35,572 bases of DNA from an uncultured Prevotellaceae bacterium (lineage in GTDB: Bacteria > Bacteroidota > Bacteroidia > Bacteroidales > Bacteroidaceae). The position numbers and the translations under genes were made by a program. The notes beneath the pieces are model-generated. The model did not search any database, was not told the DNA's origin, and saw nothing but the letters and a program-made list of their open reading frames with translations. Each line of letters starts with the position of its first letter. Positions within the stretch are counted from its first letter, which is position 1. Positions 8,479 to 17,052 of this stretch are shown here, in pieces. The stretch is taken from contig CADBBP010000059.1 in NCBI GenBank assembly GCA_902792855.1, forward strand, positions 1-35,572, read 5' to 3'.

Positions 8479-9512
8479 AAAGAAATCTTGCCATCATTGC
8501 TGCCATCTTTTTGGGAGTCATCGTCGTCATTGTGATGGGCAACATCATCATAGTGGGAGAGAAAATTGGGGAGGTCACACATCTTCCGGTTTTGGAGTAT
8601 GTGTTTTATGCCATCATGCTCGTCGCTTTCTTCATTGCTTTCATCATGCCACTTATCAGAATACACCGGGCGCCGGAACTGCCCGCGCTCCAACCAGGGG
8701 AAAGCTATGACGAGAGACAATTGGCTGAAATGGGAAATCTTCTGGCAAAAAACTGTGGATACATTCCCGGCAAGGAAGGGAAGAGAAAAGAGCACCAACA
8801 CCAACTGAAACTCGACCTGCTCCATGCGCGGGGGGATGTGAAACAGATGAGGGAGGTGGTGCAACGGGAGATGGACAACCGTCTGGAAGGCAATGCCAAA
8901 CTGGGTGTCGTAGGTATCAACCAACTCATCAAGGATTGGGGAAAGACCGTCTTCATGGTCACTGCCGTTTCGCAAAGCAGCAAACTCGACACCATCGGCA
9001 TGCTGTTCATGAATTACAAAATGATAGAGAGCATCATCGCTGCCTCGGGCTTCAGGCCCACGCACAGCCAACTTTTCAAACTCTATGTCAATATTCTGGC
9101 TACATCCGTGCTCACTTTCGCCATATCCGAATCACTGACCAACGTGGGCGATGTCGCTCCTTTCAGTGTAGGGAATCTCGATGCAGCCGACTCGGCCGAC
9201 ATCATCGATGGGGCCTCCGATGGCGGACTGACATGGACCAACGCATTGAAAAACTTCAAAATACCCGGTATCGTGGTGGGGTCGGCCACCGACGGAGCCA
9301 TCAACCTGCTCCTCACCCTTCGCATAGGGTACATCACAAGGGAATACATCAAGAAGGGGGCCTCGCAAATCAAGGGAATCAAGGCCAAGCGGGCCGTAAG
9401 GCTCGAAGCCATGAAAGAGGCTTTCAAAACTGCTCCCGCCATCGTTGCTGCAGGGACGGCTGACATCGGGAAAAAGGCTGGGGCAATGGCCATGGAAGTG
9501 ATGAAAGGATGA
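8475..9512 (+). CDS. DUF697-like (YcjF-type) membrane protein paired with the GTPase
   Basis: This 345-residue protein has two N-terminal transmembrane helices (about 4-28 and 40-62), a charged linker (77-140), and a C-terminal part resembling DUF697. That part holds NQLIKDWGKTVFMVTAVSQS at about 149-168, then hydrophobic helices at 204-220 and 264-285 and a GAS-rich tail. DUF697 proteins such as E. coli YcjF often sit beside GTPases, and here the start codon overlaps the GTPase stop (ATGA). The likely role is an inner-membrane anchor or effector for the GTPase. The overlap fixes the start; an upstream in-frame extension to 8364 lies wholly inside the GTPase gene and is rejected. The DUF697 assignment is by eye and could be wrong. 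Confidence 0.72.
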   Translation: MKRNLAIIAAIFLGVIVVIVMGNIIIVGEKIGEVTHLPVLEYVFYAIMLVAFFIAFIMPLIRIHRAPELPALQPGESYDERQLAEMGNLLAKNCGYIPGKEGKRKEHQHQLKLDLLHARGDVKQMREVVQREMDNRLEGNAKLGVVGINQLIKDWGKTVFMVTAVSQSSKLDTIGMLFMNYKMIESIIAASGFRPTHSQLFKLYVNILATSVLTFAISESLTNVGDVAPFSVGNLDAADSADIIDGASDGGLTWTNALKNFKIPGIVVGSATDGAINLLLTLRIGYITREYIKKGASQIKGIKAKRAVRLEAMKEAFKTAPAIVAAGTADIGKKAGAMAMEVMKG

Positions 9513-9540
9513 ATGCTGACGTGAACCGCAAACGGCAAAT

Positions 9541-9558
9541 TTTGCTCCTTTTAGCAAA
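9541..9558 (+). terminator. Weak hairpin after the GTPase cassette
   Basis: TTTGCT and AGCAAA pair perfectly around a 6-nt loop, with an AT-rich stretch and a T9-class run about 20 nt later. It is a weak terminator candidate at best. The MORN gene has its own promoter box beyond it. Confidence 0.25.
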
Positions 9559-9606
9559 TAAGTTATAAAAAATCGACTTTTTTTTCTTCATCTCCAGTTT
9601 TTTTAC

Positions 9607-9614
9607 TACTTTTG
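9607..9614 (+). promoter_or_regulatory. Putative -7 box for the MORN gene
   Basis: TACTTTTG matches TAnnTTTG and is preceded by a T-rich stretch where the -33 element would fall. It lies 22 nt before the ATG, so the MORN protein can be expressed separately from the GTPase pair. Confidence 0.5.
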
Positions 9615-9636
9615 GGGTGAAAATCCGAAGAAGAAA

Positions 9637-10752
9637 ATGAAAATTGGAAAATTGACACTAATCATATTCTTTCTCGCTTACGCGGCGGCGAATGCGCAGA
9701 AAGTCACCATAGGCGACTGCATCACCAAGGACGGAGCCGCCTACCATGGCGAAATGCTTGGAAACAAACCCCACGGAAAGGGGGTTGCCAAATTCAGCAA
9801 CGGGGACGTGTACAAAGGAGAATACGTCAAAGGAAAAAGACAAGGAAAAGGTGTCTATACCTTCTCTGATGGGGAGAAATACGAAGGTGAATGGTACCTC
9901 GACCAGCAACATGGGAAGGGGACTTTCTATTTCATGAACAACAACAAGTATGTAGGATATTGGTACAGGGATTACCAAGAGGGAAACGGGGTGATGTACT
10001 ACTACAACGGAGATGTCTATGAGGGAGAATGGCACCAGGACAAAAGGAGTGGAAGGGGAAAATACACCTTCTCGTCCGGACAATATTACGAGGGACAGTG
10101 GAAGAACGACAAGAAAAACGGACATGGCGTCTTCAACTGGGGAAACGGCATCTACTATACTGGCAACTGGGTGGACAATGAACGCTCGGGAAAAGGAACC
10201 AACTATTATGAAGGTGGAGACAAGTACGTGGGCATGTGGGCCAAGGACCTGCCACAGGGTAGGGGAACATACTACTATGCCAACGGAGACGTGTATGAAG
10301 GGGAATATTTACAAGGGGCGAGAAACGGCCTCGGTGTGCTGAAATACCACGACGGAGATGTGTATAACGGCAGGTTCGTAGCCGGAGAAAGGTCCGGAGC
10401 GGGAACATATTACTGGAAAAACGGAGACATCTACACCGGCTCGTGGTACAAGGACAAACAACATGGGAATGGCAAATTGACCAAAAAAAACGGAGACAGA
10501 TTTGAAGGCGAGTTCAGGGATGGTAAATTCGAGGGACTTATGACCATTCACTATAGCGACGGAACAAGATTCAAAGGATATTTCCATAGAGGAATCAAGC
10601 ATGGCGAGTGCGCAGAGGAGAACAGCCAGGGAACTGTCTTCCATGGAACCTACAAAAATGGGGAAAGGGACGGGAATTTTGTGGAGAAAAACAAAAACGG
10701 GCAAATAGTGGCCAAAGGACACTACGAAAACGGACAAAGATACAACGATTGA
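9637..10752 (+). CDS. Secreted MORN-repeat protein (14 repeats)
   Basis: This 371-residue protein has an N-terminal signal peptide (cleavage near residue 20, ANAQ) and then 14 consecutive 23-residue MORN repeats from residue 36 to 357 with no insertion or deletion. A 14-residue tail follows. A typical unit is YEGEWxxDKxxGxGxxxxxNGDx. The first 11 repeats keep the YxGxW/Y core; repeats 12-14 begin with F and are more diverged. MORN arrays form elongated beta-hairpin stacks that mediate protein or lipid contacts. No catalytic domain is attached. It lies 124 nt after the GTPase/DUF697 pair on the same strand, with its own promoter box, so a functional link is possible but not shown. The signal places it outside the cytoplasm. 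Confidence 0.9.
   Translation: MKIGKLTLIIFFLAYAAANAQKVTIGDCITKDGAAYHGEMLGNKPHGKGVAKFSNGDVYKGEYVKGKRQGKGVYTFSDGEKYEGEWYLDQQHGKGTFYFMNNNKYVGYWYRDYQEGNGVMYYYNGDVYEGEWHQDKRSGRGKYTFSSGQYYEGQWKNDKKNGHGVFNWGNGIYYTGNWVDNERSGKGTNYYEGGDKYVGMWAKDLPQGRGTYYYANGDVYEGEYLQGARNGLGVLKYHDGDVYNGRFVAGERSGAGTYYWKNGDIYTGSWYKDKQHGNGKLTKKNGDRFEGEFRDGKFEGLMTIHYSDGTRFKGYFHRGIKHGECAEENSQGTVFHGTYKNGERDGNFVEKNKNGQIVAKGHYENGQRYND
9742..10707 (+). repeat. Tandem MORN-coding array, 69-bp period x 14
   Basis: The fourteen codon-aligned 69-bp units have identical length. DNA identity between units is modest, with the best-conserved stretch encoding N-G-D-x-Y. This implies an old array kept by selection and not a recent slippage product. 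It is a protein repeat, not a CRISPR. Confidence 0.9.
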
Positions 10753-10785
10753 CAATAAAACACCTAACTTTAATAATACACACTT

Positions 10786-11232
10786 ATGATCATCGACACA
10801 CTGCAAAACTTGGAACAGTACATTTCGGTCAACCCGCTCTTCGCATTGGTGGCCGACTTTCTGAAAGAAAACGACCTCAACACCCTTGAGCCGGGCAAAC
10901 ACGCCATCAAGGGCGACGATGTCTTTGTCAACATACAAGTGGCCAAGGGGAAGAAACCTGAAGAGGCTGTCATGGAGACGCACCGCGTCATGACCGACAT
11001 CCAAATCCCCATCAGTGCAGAAGAGACATACGGCTACATTCCCGCATGCTTGCTCCCCGACGTGGAATACAATGAGCAAAAGGACATCACCAAGTTCCCG
11101 GGCGTGAAGGCCCAAAGCTATGTCACATGCCAGAAAGGAATGTTCGCCATCTTCTTCCCACAGGACGGCCATGCACCATGCATCTCCGAAGAAGCCGAAA
11201 TCAAAAAGGCCATCTTCAAAGTCAAAGGATGA
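10786..11232 (+). CDS. YhcH/YjgK/YiaL (DUF386) family protein
   Basis: This 148-residue cytosolic protein has the DUF386 cupin-like layout: an N-terminal IIDTLQNLEQY, then GKHAIKGDDVFVNIQ and ETHRVMTDIQIPISAEE (the HxxxxDIQ core), and C-terminal FAIFFPQDGHAPCI, whose His is a likely metal ligand. E. coli relatives are linked to sugar handling (YhcH in the sialic-acid operon, EbgC beside a beta-galactosidase). Their biochemical role is poorly defined. It stands 33 nt after the MORN gene and 48 nt before the branching enzyme, all on the same strand. Confidence 0.85.
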   Translation: MIIDTLQNLEQYISVNPLFALVADFLKENDLNTLEPGKHAIKGDDVFVNIQVAKGKKPEEAVMETHRVMTDIQIPISAEETYGYIPACLLPDVEYNEQKDITKFPGVKAQSYVTCQKGMFAIFFPQDGHAPCISEEAEIKKAIFKVKG

Positions 11233-11280
11233 ACTACTAAATACATTCAACTAAACATCATACATCAAACAACTGTTTTT

Positions 11281-13359
11281 ATGGCTGAGAACAAGACCAA
11301 CAAGGCCGACAAGGAAAAGGAGAAAGCTCCTAAGACGGCCGTCAAAACCACCAGGAAGCGCACCCCCAAACACATAGGACTGGTTGCGCACGATGCTTAT
11401 CTCGAACCATTCGAAGATGCCATCAAGGGAAGGCACGACCATGCCTTGTGGAAAATCAACCAACTCACACGCAACGGGAAGATAACTCTCAGGGACTTCG
11501 CATCCGGATACGATTATTTCGGACTGCACAAGGCTCCGAGGGGATGGGTCTTCAGAGAATGGGCTCCCAACGCCACAGACATCTACCTCGTAGGTGACTT
11601 CAACGACTGGAAGGAAGACGAGAAATACCGGGCCAAGCGCATACAAGGCACGGGAAATTGGGAACTCAAACTGCCATCGAAGGCCATGAAGCATGGAGAC
11701 CTCTACAAAATGCACGTCCACTGGAATGGTGGCGAGGGAGAGAGGATTCCTGCATGGGCACAGAGGGTGGTTCAGGACGACAACACCAAAATCTTCTCCG
11801 CTCAGGTGTGGAACCCCAAGGAGCCGTATCAGTGGAAAAAGAAGAAATTCAAGCCAAACACAAGCCCGCTGCTCATTTACGAGTGCCATGTGGGCATGGC
11901 ACAGGATGCTGAGAAGGTGGGAACTTACACCGAGTTCAAGGACAACGTGCTGCCAAGGGTCATCGCTGACGGATACAACTGCATACAGATAATGGCCATT
12001 CAAGAGCATCCCTATTACGGCTCTTTCGGATACCACGTCAGTTCTTTCTTCGCACCTTCCAGCCGTTTCGGCACACCGGAAGAACTAAAGGAACTCATTG
12101 ACACAGCACACCAAAACGGAGTGGCTGTCATCATGGACATCGTACACTCACACGCTGTGAAAAACGAGGTCGAAGGTCTTGGAAATCTTGCCGGAGACCC
12201 CAACCAGTTCTTCTATCCGGGAGACAAGCATGAACACCCGGCATGGGACTCTGGAAAGGATGACGTCATACATTTCCTGCTGTCCAACTGCAAATACTGG
12301 CTCGAGGAATTTCATTTTGACGGCTTCCGCTTCGACGGTGTCACTTCCATGCTTTACTACAGCCATGGGCTGGGTGAGGCTTTCGGTGGATATGGTGACT
12401 ATTTCAACGGACACCAGGACGACAATGCAATATGCTATCTCACATTGGCCAACCAACTCATACACGAGGTGAATCCCAATGCCATCACCATTGCAGAAGA
12501 GGTGAGCGGCATGCCGGGACTGGCTGCCAAATTCGAAAATGGAGGCTACGGCTTCGACTACAGAATGGCCATGAACATACCCGACTACTGGATAAAGACC
12601 ATCAAGGAGCTGAGCGACGAGAACTGGAAACCAAGTTCTATCTTCTGGGAGGTGAAAAACCGCAGAAGCGACGAGAAGACCATCAGCTACTGTGAAAGCC
12701 ACGACCAGGCTCTCGTGGGTGACAAGACCATCATCTTCAGGCTTATCGATGCCGACATGTACTGGCATTTCAAGAAGGGAGACGAAAATGACATGGCCCA
12801 CAGAGGCATCGCTCTACACAAGATGATCAGGCTCGTCACCGCTGCTGCCATCAATGGTGGATACCTTAATTTCATGGGCAATGAGTTCGGTCATCCTGAA
12901 TGGATTGATTTCCCAAGAGAGGGGAACGGATGGAGTTACAAGTATGCGAGGAGGCAGTGGAACCTTGTGGACAACAAGGAACTGTGCTATCACTGGCTTG
13001 GTGATTTCGACCGGGAGATGATACACCTCATCAAGGGGCAGAAAAACTTCCAGAAAACACCTGTGCAGGAGATTTGGCACAACGACGGCGACCAGGTGCT
13101 CGCCTTCATGAGGGGAGACCTCGTCTTCGTGTTCAACTTCAGCCCCACACGCTCATTCACCGACTATGGCTTCCTCGTGCCGACTGGTTCCTATGACGTC
13201 GTGCTCAACACCGATGCGAAGGAGTTTGGAGGTAATGGGTTGGCTGACGACAGCATGACACATTTCACCAATTATGACCCGCTGTATGTGGAGGACCACA
13301 AGGAGTGGCTCAAACTCTACATCCCAGCACGCTCGGCAGTGGTGTTGAAAAAGAACTAA
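11281..13359 (+). CDS. glgB: 1,4-alpha-glucan branching enzyme (GH13), eukaryote-like
   Basis: This 692-residue enzyme cuts alpha-1,4-glucan chains and re-attaches them as alpha-1,6 branches in glycogen. An N-terminal lysine-rich tail (about 1-30) precedes a CBM48-like domain (GWVFREWAPNATDIYLVGDF). The GH13 barrel follows, with nucleophile D352 (DGFRFDGVTS), acid/base at E406 or E407 (IAEEVSG) and D475 (ESHDQAL), then a C-terminal all-beta domain. The wording of the motifs (FMGNEFGHPEWIDFPR, ESHDQALVGDKT) is that of eukaryotic GBE1-like enzymes and differs from E. coli GlgB. Such forms are known in Bacteroidetes. A terminator-like hairpin follows. No other glycogen gene is adjacent. Confidence 0.95.
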   Translation: MAENKTNKADKEKEKAPKTAVKTTRKRTPKHIGLVAHDAYLEPFEDAIKGRHDHALWKINQLTRNGKITLRDFASGYDYFGLHKAPRGWVFREWAPNATDIYLVGDFNDWKEDEKYRAKRIQGTGNWELKLPSKAMKHGDLYKMHVHWNGGEGERIPAWAQRVVQDDNTKIFSAQVWNPKEPYQWKKKKFKPNTSPLLIYECHVGMAQDAEKVGTYTEFKDNVLPRVIADGYNCIQIMAIQEHPYYGSFGYHVSSFFAPSSRFGTPEELKELIDTAHQNGVAVIMDIVHSHAVKNEVEGLGNLAGDPNQFFYPGDKHEHPAWDSGKDDVIHFLLSNCKYWLEEFHFDGFRFDGVTSMLYYSHGLGEAFGGYGDYFNGHQDDNAICYLTLANQLIHEVNPNAITIAEEVSGMPGLAAKFENGGYGFDYRMAMNIPDYWIKTIKELSDENWKPSSIFWEVKNRRSDEKTISYCESHDQALVGDKTIIFRLIDADMYWHFKKGDENDMAHRGIALHKMIRLVTAAAINGGYLNFMGNEFGHPEWIDFPREGNGWSYKYARRQWNLVDNKELCYHWLGDFDREMIHLIKGQKNFQKTPVQEIWHNDGDQVLAFMRGDLVFVFNFSPTRSFTDYGFLVPTGSYDVVLNTDAKEFGGNGLADDSMTHFTNYDPLYVEDHKEWLKLYIPARSAVVLKKN

Positions 13360-13389
13360 ACACTACGGCCAACGGCATATACATTGGAA

Positions 13390-13415
13390 GGCGTGACGGC
13401 TCATACCGCCACGCC
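13390..13415 (+). terminator. Hairpin after glgB
   Basis: The arms 13390-13399 (GGCGTGACGG) and 13406-13415 (CCGCCACGCC) pair 9 of 10 positions around a 6-nt loop. Only a short TT follows, so termination may be partial. The next gene begins 22 nt on. Confidence 0.45.
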
Positions 13416-13437
13416 TTAACTCAACTACATCCCAAAC

Positions 13438-14622
13438 ATGCCCTTCCTCTTCCAAAGCAGTCCGACATCATCCATCAAGGTCCACACGCAGGTGGCGTGT
13501 GCTGTCACTTTCGTGCTCTTCTCTTTCTGCTACCTGCTCTTCTACCAACCCAATGTGCTGGCGGCCGGGCAGCATGTCCTCTCCAAGGGACAGACCACCT
13601 ACGTGGGGTGGGTGGGGGCGGTGCTCATCACCATCACACTGCTGCTCTTGCAGAGAGTGGTCTTCGCTTTCACGAAACTGTCGAAAAGGGCGCACGCCAT
13701 CACATTCTTCCCCTCGATGCTCGTGCTCACCATCATCACGGATGTCAGTTCCAACATCGACTTGGGATTCTCGTTTGGGGGATGGTATGTCGCCGTGCCT
13801 TTGCTGATGGCACTCTTTGCGGCCGTTGTATGGGCTGCCAGGCAGATGGAGCCTTTTGAACCCGAACCTGCCACAGACGGCTTCATGTCGAGAACCATCT
13901 GGGTCAATCTCCTTGTCATGATGATAATGATGGTGGCTGTAGGTCTCTTCTCCAATACCGACGAGGCCTTCCACTACCGCATGGAGATGGAACAATGCAT
14001 TGTAAAGGGAAAATACAACAAGGCGTTAAAGGTGGGAAGAAACTCACAAGTAAGAGATCCGCAGCTCACCATGTTGAGAGCATTCGCACTTACAAAAAAA
14101 AGACAGCTTGGAGAACGTTTCTTCGAGTACCCCTTTATTAAAATAGGTGAAACCCTGTTGCCCGACACCATTGGCAACAGGGTCATTCTGCTCGACGACA
14201 GCACCATCGCCACCGTTGTCAAGTCGGCAAGGGCAAGACTTGACTACAAACTAGTCGACATGCTCATCGACAAGGACTTGGAAAAGTTCAAGGCAACCGT
14301 GGTGAAGGCTTATCCCGACTCCCTCATGCCCAAGCATTACGCAGAGGCGCTTGCTCTCTACAAACACTTGACAGGAAAGGAATGGAGGACCGTGGAGAAG
14401 AAAAAAGACGAGGGGAAAAAGGATAAGAAAGGAAGGAAAAAGAAGAAAGAGAAACAGCAGCCTGTCGAGGAGGAAGTGGCAAAGGTGGACCCCATGTTGT
14501 TGCGTCTGCAGGATTTCTTGAAACTGAAGCAGGAAAAAGGCAAGAAAGAAACCAAGCTGCTACTCTGGAAGCATTTCCGAAAAACCTATTGGTATTATTA
14601 TTTCGATTGTCAGCCATACTGA
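13438..14622 (+). CDS. Five-helix membrane protein, possibly DUF6057 family
   Basis: This 394-residue protein has five predicted membrane helices (about 19-37, 56-77, 88-103, 116-134 and 153-172). A soluble C-terminal half begins with a TPR-like helical pair ([32 protein letters not shown]). Residues 321-339 are almost all lysine, glutamate or aspartate ([19 protein letters not shown]), a disordered basic linker, and the end is rich in aromatics (YWYYYFDC). The layout resembles Bacteroidales DUF6057 proteins, but this is from memory. A perfect-stem terminator follows. Function is unknown. Confidence 0.7.
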   Translation: MPFLFQSSPTSSIKVHTQVACAVTFVLFSFCYLLFYQPNVLAAGQHVLSKGQTTYVGWVGAVLITITLLLLQRVVFAFTKLSKRAHAITFFPSMLVLTIITDVSSNIDLGFSFGGWYVAVPLLMALFAAVVWAARQMEPFEPEPATDGFMSRTIWVNLLVMMIMMVAVGLFSNTDEAFHYRMEMEQCIVKGKYNKALKVGRNSQVRDPQLTMLRAFALTKKRQLGERFFEYPFIKIGETLLPDTIGNRVILLDDSTIATVVKSARARLDYKLVDMLIDKDLEKFKATVVKAYPDSLMPKHYAEALALYKHLTGKEWRTVEKKKDEGKKDKKGRKKKKEKQQPVEEEVAKVDPMLLRLQDFLKLKQEKGKKETKLLLWKHFRKTYWYYYFDCQPY

Positions 14623-14650
14623 CAAAAATGACATTTTACGACAAGCTCCA

Positions 14651-14679
14651 TCGTGCCAAATACATTTTGGCACGATTTT
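14651..14679 (+). terminator. Rho-independent terminator before groES
   Basis: TCGTGCCAAA (14651-14660) and TTTGGCACGA (14666-14675) form a perfect 10-bp stem with a 5-nt loop, followed by TTTTC. It separates the membrane-protein gene from groES. It does not match the CIRCE heat-shock operator (TTAGCACTC-N9-GAGTGCTAA). Confidence 0.7.
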
Positions 14680-14731
14680 CGCTATAAAAAGGGCAGAAAT
14701 TCAATTATCAACAAATAAAAACTTCAAAATC

Positions 14732-15001
14732 ATGAACATCAAACCATTGGCAGACAGAGTGCTCATACTCCCGGCGCCAGCAGAAGAGAAAGTCGGTGGA
14801 ATCATCATTCCCGACACAGCGAAGGAAAAACCCCTCAAGGGCAAGGTAATCGCAGCAGGAAAAGGAACCAAGGATGAGGAAATGGTGCTCAAGGAGGGCG
14901 ACACCGTGCTTTATGGAAAATATGCCGGCACGGAGGTGGAGCTCGACGGAGAGAAGTACCTCATCATGAGGCAGAGCGACGTTCTCGCCATTATCGGTTA
15001 A
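14732..15001 (+). CDS. groES: Co-chaperonin GroES (Hsp10)
   Basis: This 89-residue protein is the heptameric lid of the GroEL folding chamber. The family landmarks are clear: N-terminal [12 protein letters not shown], the mobile loop around [20 protein letters not shown], and C-terminal [14 protein letters not shown]. Its length is slightly short of the usual 94-97. It stands 28 nt before groEL in the standard operon. No CIRCE element and no recognisable -7 box was found in the 109-bp leader. Confidence 0.98.
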   Translation: MNIKPLADRVLILPAPAEEKVGGIIIPDTAKEKPLKGKVIAAGKGTKDEEMVLKEGDTVLYGKYAGTEVELDGEKYLIMRQSDVLAIIG

Positions 15002-15017
15002 TCAACAACTTTTTTAA

Positions 15018-16661
<1,644 letters not shown>

Positions 16662-16680
16662 TTTGACATTTCTATATGAC

Positions 16681-16719
16681 AAAAAGTGGGGTGGAAACAA
16701 CTTCCACCCCACTTTTTTT
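16681..16719 (+). terminator. Strong terminator after groEL
   Basis: The left arm 16681-16696 and right arm 16702 onward pair without mismatch (core AGTGGGGTGGAA / TTCCACCCCACT) around the loop ACAAC. A-run and T-run flanks make it symmetrical enough to act on both strands. Confidence 0.9.
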
Positions 16720-16758
16720 AGGGAAAATACATATTTTAGACATTTTTTTTCATAAAAA

Positions 16759-16791
16759 TTTTGCACAAAACAATTTTTATTGCTAATTTTG
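16759..16791 (+). promoter_or_regulatory. Near-ideal Bacteroidetes promoter of an orphan transcript
   Basis: TTTTG at 16759-16763 and TAATTTTG at 16784-16791 match the -33 (TTTG) and -7 (TAnnTTTG) elements, with exactly 20 nt between TTG and TA. Transcription is expected to start near 16798. No ORF follows before the terminator at 16879. Confidence 0.7.
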
Positions 16792-16797
16792 CAAACC

Positions 16798-16908
16798 ATA
16801 CATCAGATACATCATTGTTAAGAATATTTTTTTGATTTGTTTTAGTAGATTAGTTTTTAAGTAGTTTGTTTTTGAAAGTCGGACGTCGTGAGACATCCGA
16901 TTTTTTTT
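16798..16908 (+). ncRNA. Candidate small RNA (about 110 nt)
   Basis: Between the promoter at 16759-16791 and the hairpin-plus-T8 at 16879-16908 lies about 80 nt of U-rich sequence with no start codon leading to a useful ORF. It contains two similar segments, TTTTAGTAG and TTTTTAAGTAG. The 3' hairpin is TCGGACGTC-GTGA-GACATCCGA: a GNRA tetraloop on a 9-position stem with one C-A mismatch. The layout is that of an independent trans-acting small RNA. Otherwise it could be a terminated leader upstream of rhaB, but rhaB has its own -7 box at 17026. I do not recognise a named RNA family. Confidence 0.5.
16879..16908 (+). terminator. GNRA-capped terminator of the small transcript
   Basis: The arms are 16879-16887 and 16892-16900 around GTGA, with eight T residues at 16901-16908. 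The stem can extend by A-T and G-U pairs into the T run. The nearest upstream gene, groEL, is already terminated at 16719, so this hairpin must serve another transcript. Confidence 0.75.
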
Positions 16909-17052
16909 GTCCCTTTCTTCTCCTTTGACAATATAGAAAAAGGTAAAACAAGCAAGATTTGCTACACGACCAAAACTTTTAGGCGGTTTGTCAAAAAATT
17001 AGGGTGACATAATGACTTTTCATCGTATATTTGCAAAAACAATCTTTCAATC
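16909..17052 (+). promoter_or_regulatory. rhaB promoter region
   Basis: TATATTTG at 17026-17033 matches the -7 consensus and would give a leader of about 12 nt before the rhaB ATG. No TTG lies 20 nt upstream, which fits an activator-dependent promoter. TTTGACAA (16924-16931) and TTGTCAAA (16988-16995) form an 8-bp inverted pair 56 nt apart, a possible but weak regulator site. The AraC-type protein encoded at 21780-22655 is the obvious candidate activator. Confidence 0.5.

Noticed and set aside
9742-10707. Regular repeats resembling a CRISPR or minisatellite
   Set aside because: The 69-bp period is codon-aligned and encodes 23-residue MORN units. There are no unique spacers between identical repeats and no cas genes.
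10309-11250. A 313-codon minus-strand open frame across the MORN and YhcH genes
   Set aside because: It is an antisense shadow created by the repeat array and the codon bias of the sense genes.
14651-14675. Inverted repeat upstream of groES as a CIRCE heat-shock operator
   Set aside because: The sequence differs from TTAGCACTC-N9-GAGTGCTAA, the loop is 5 nt and T residues follow, so a terminator fits better.
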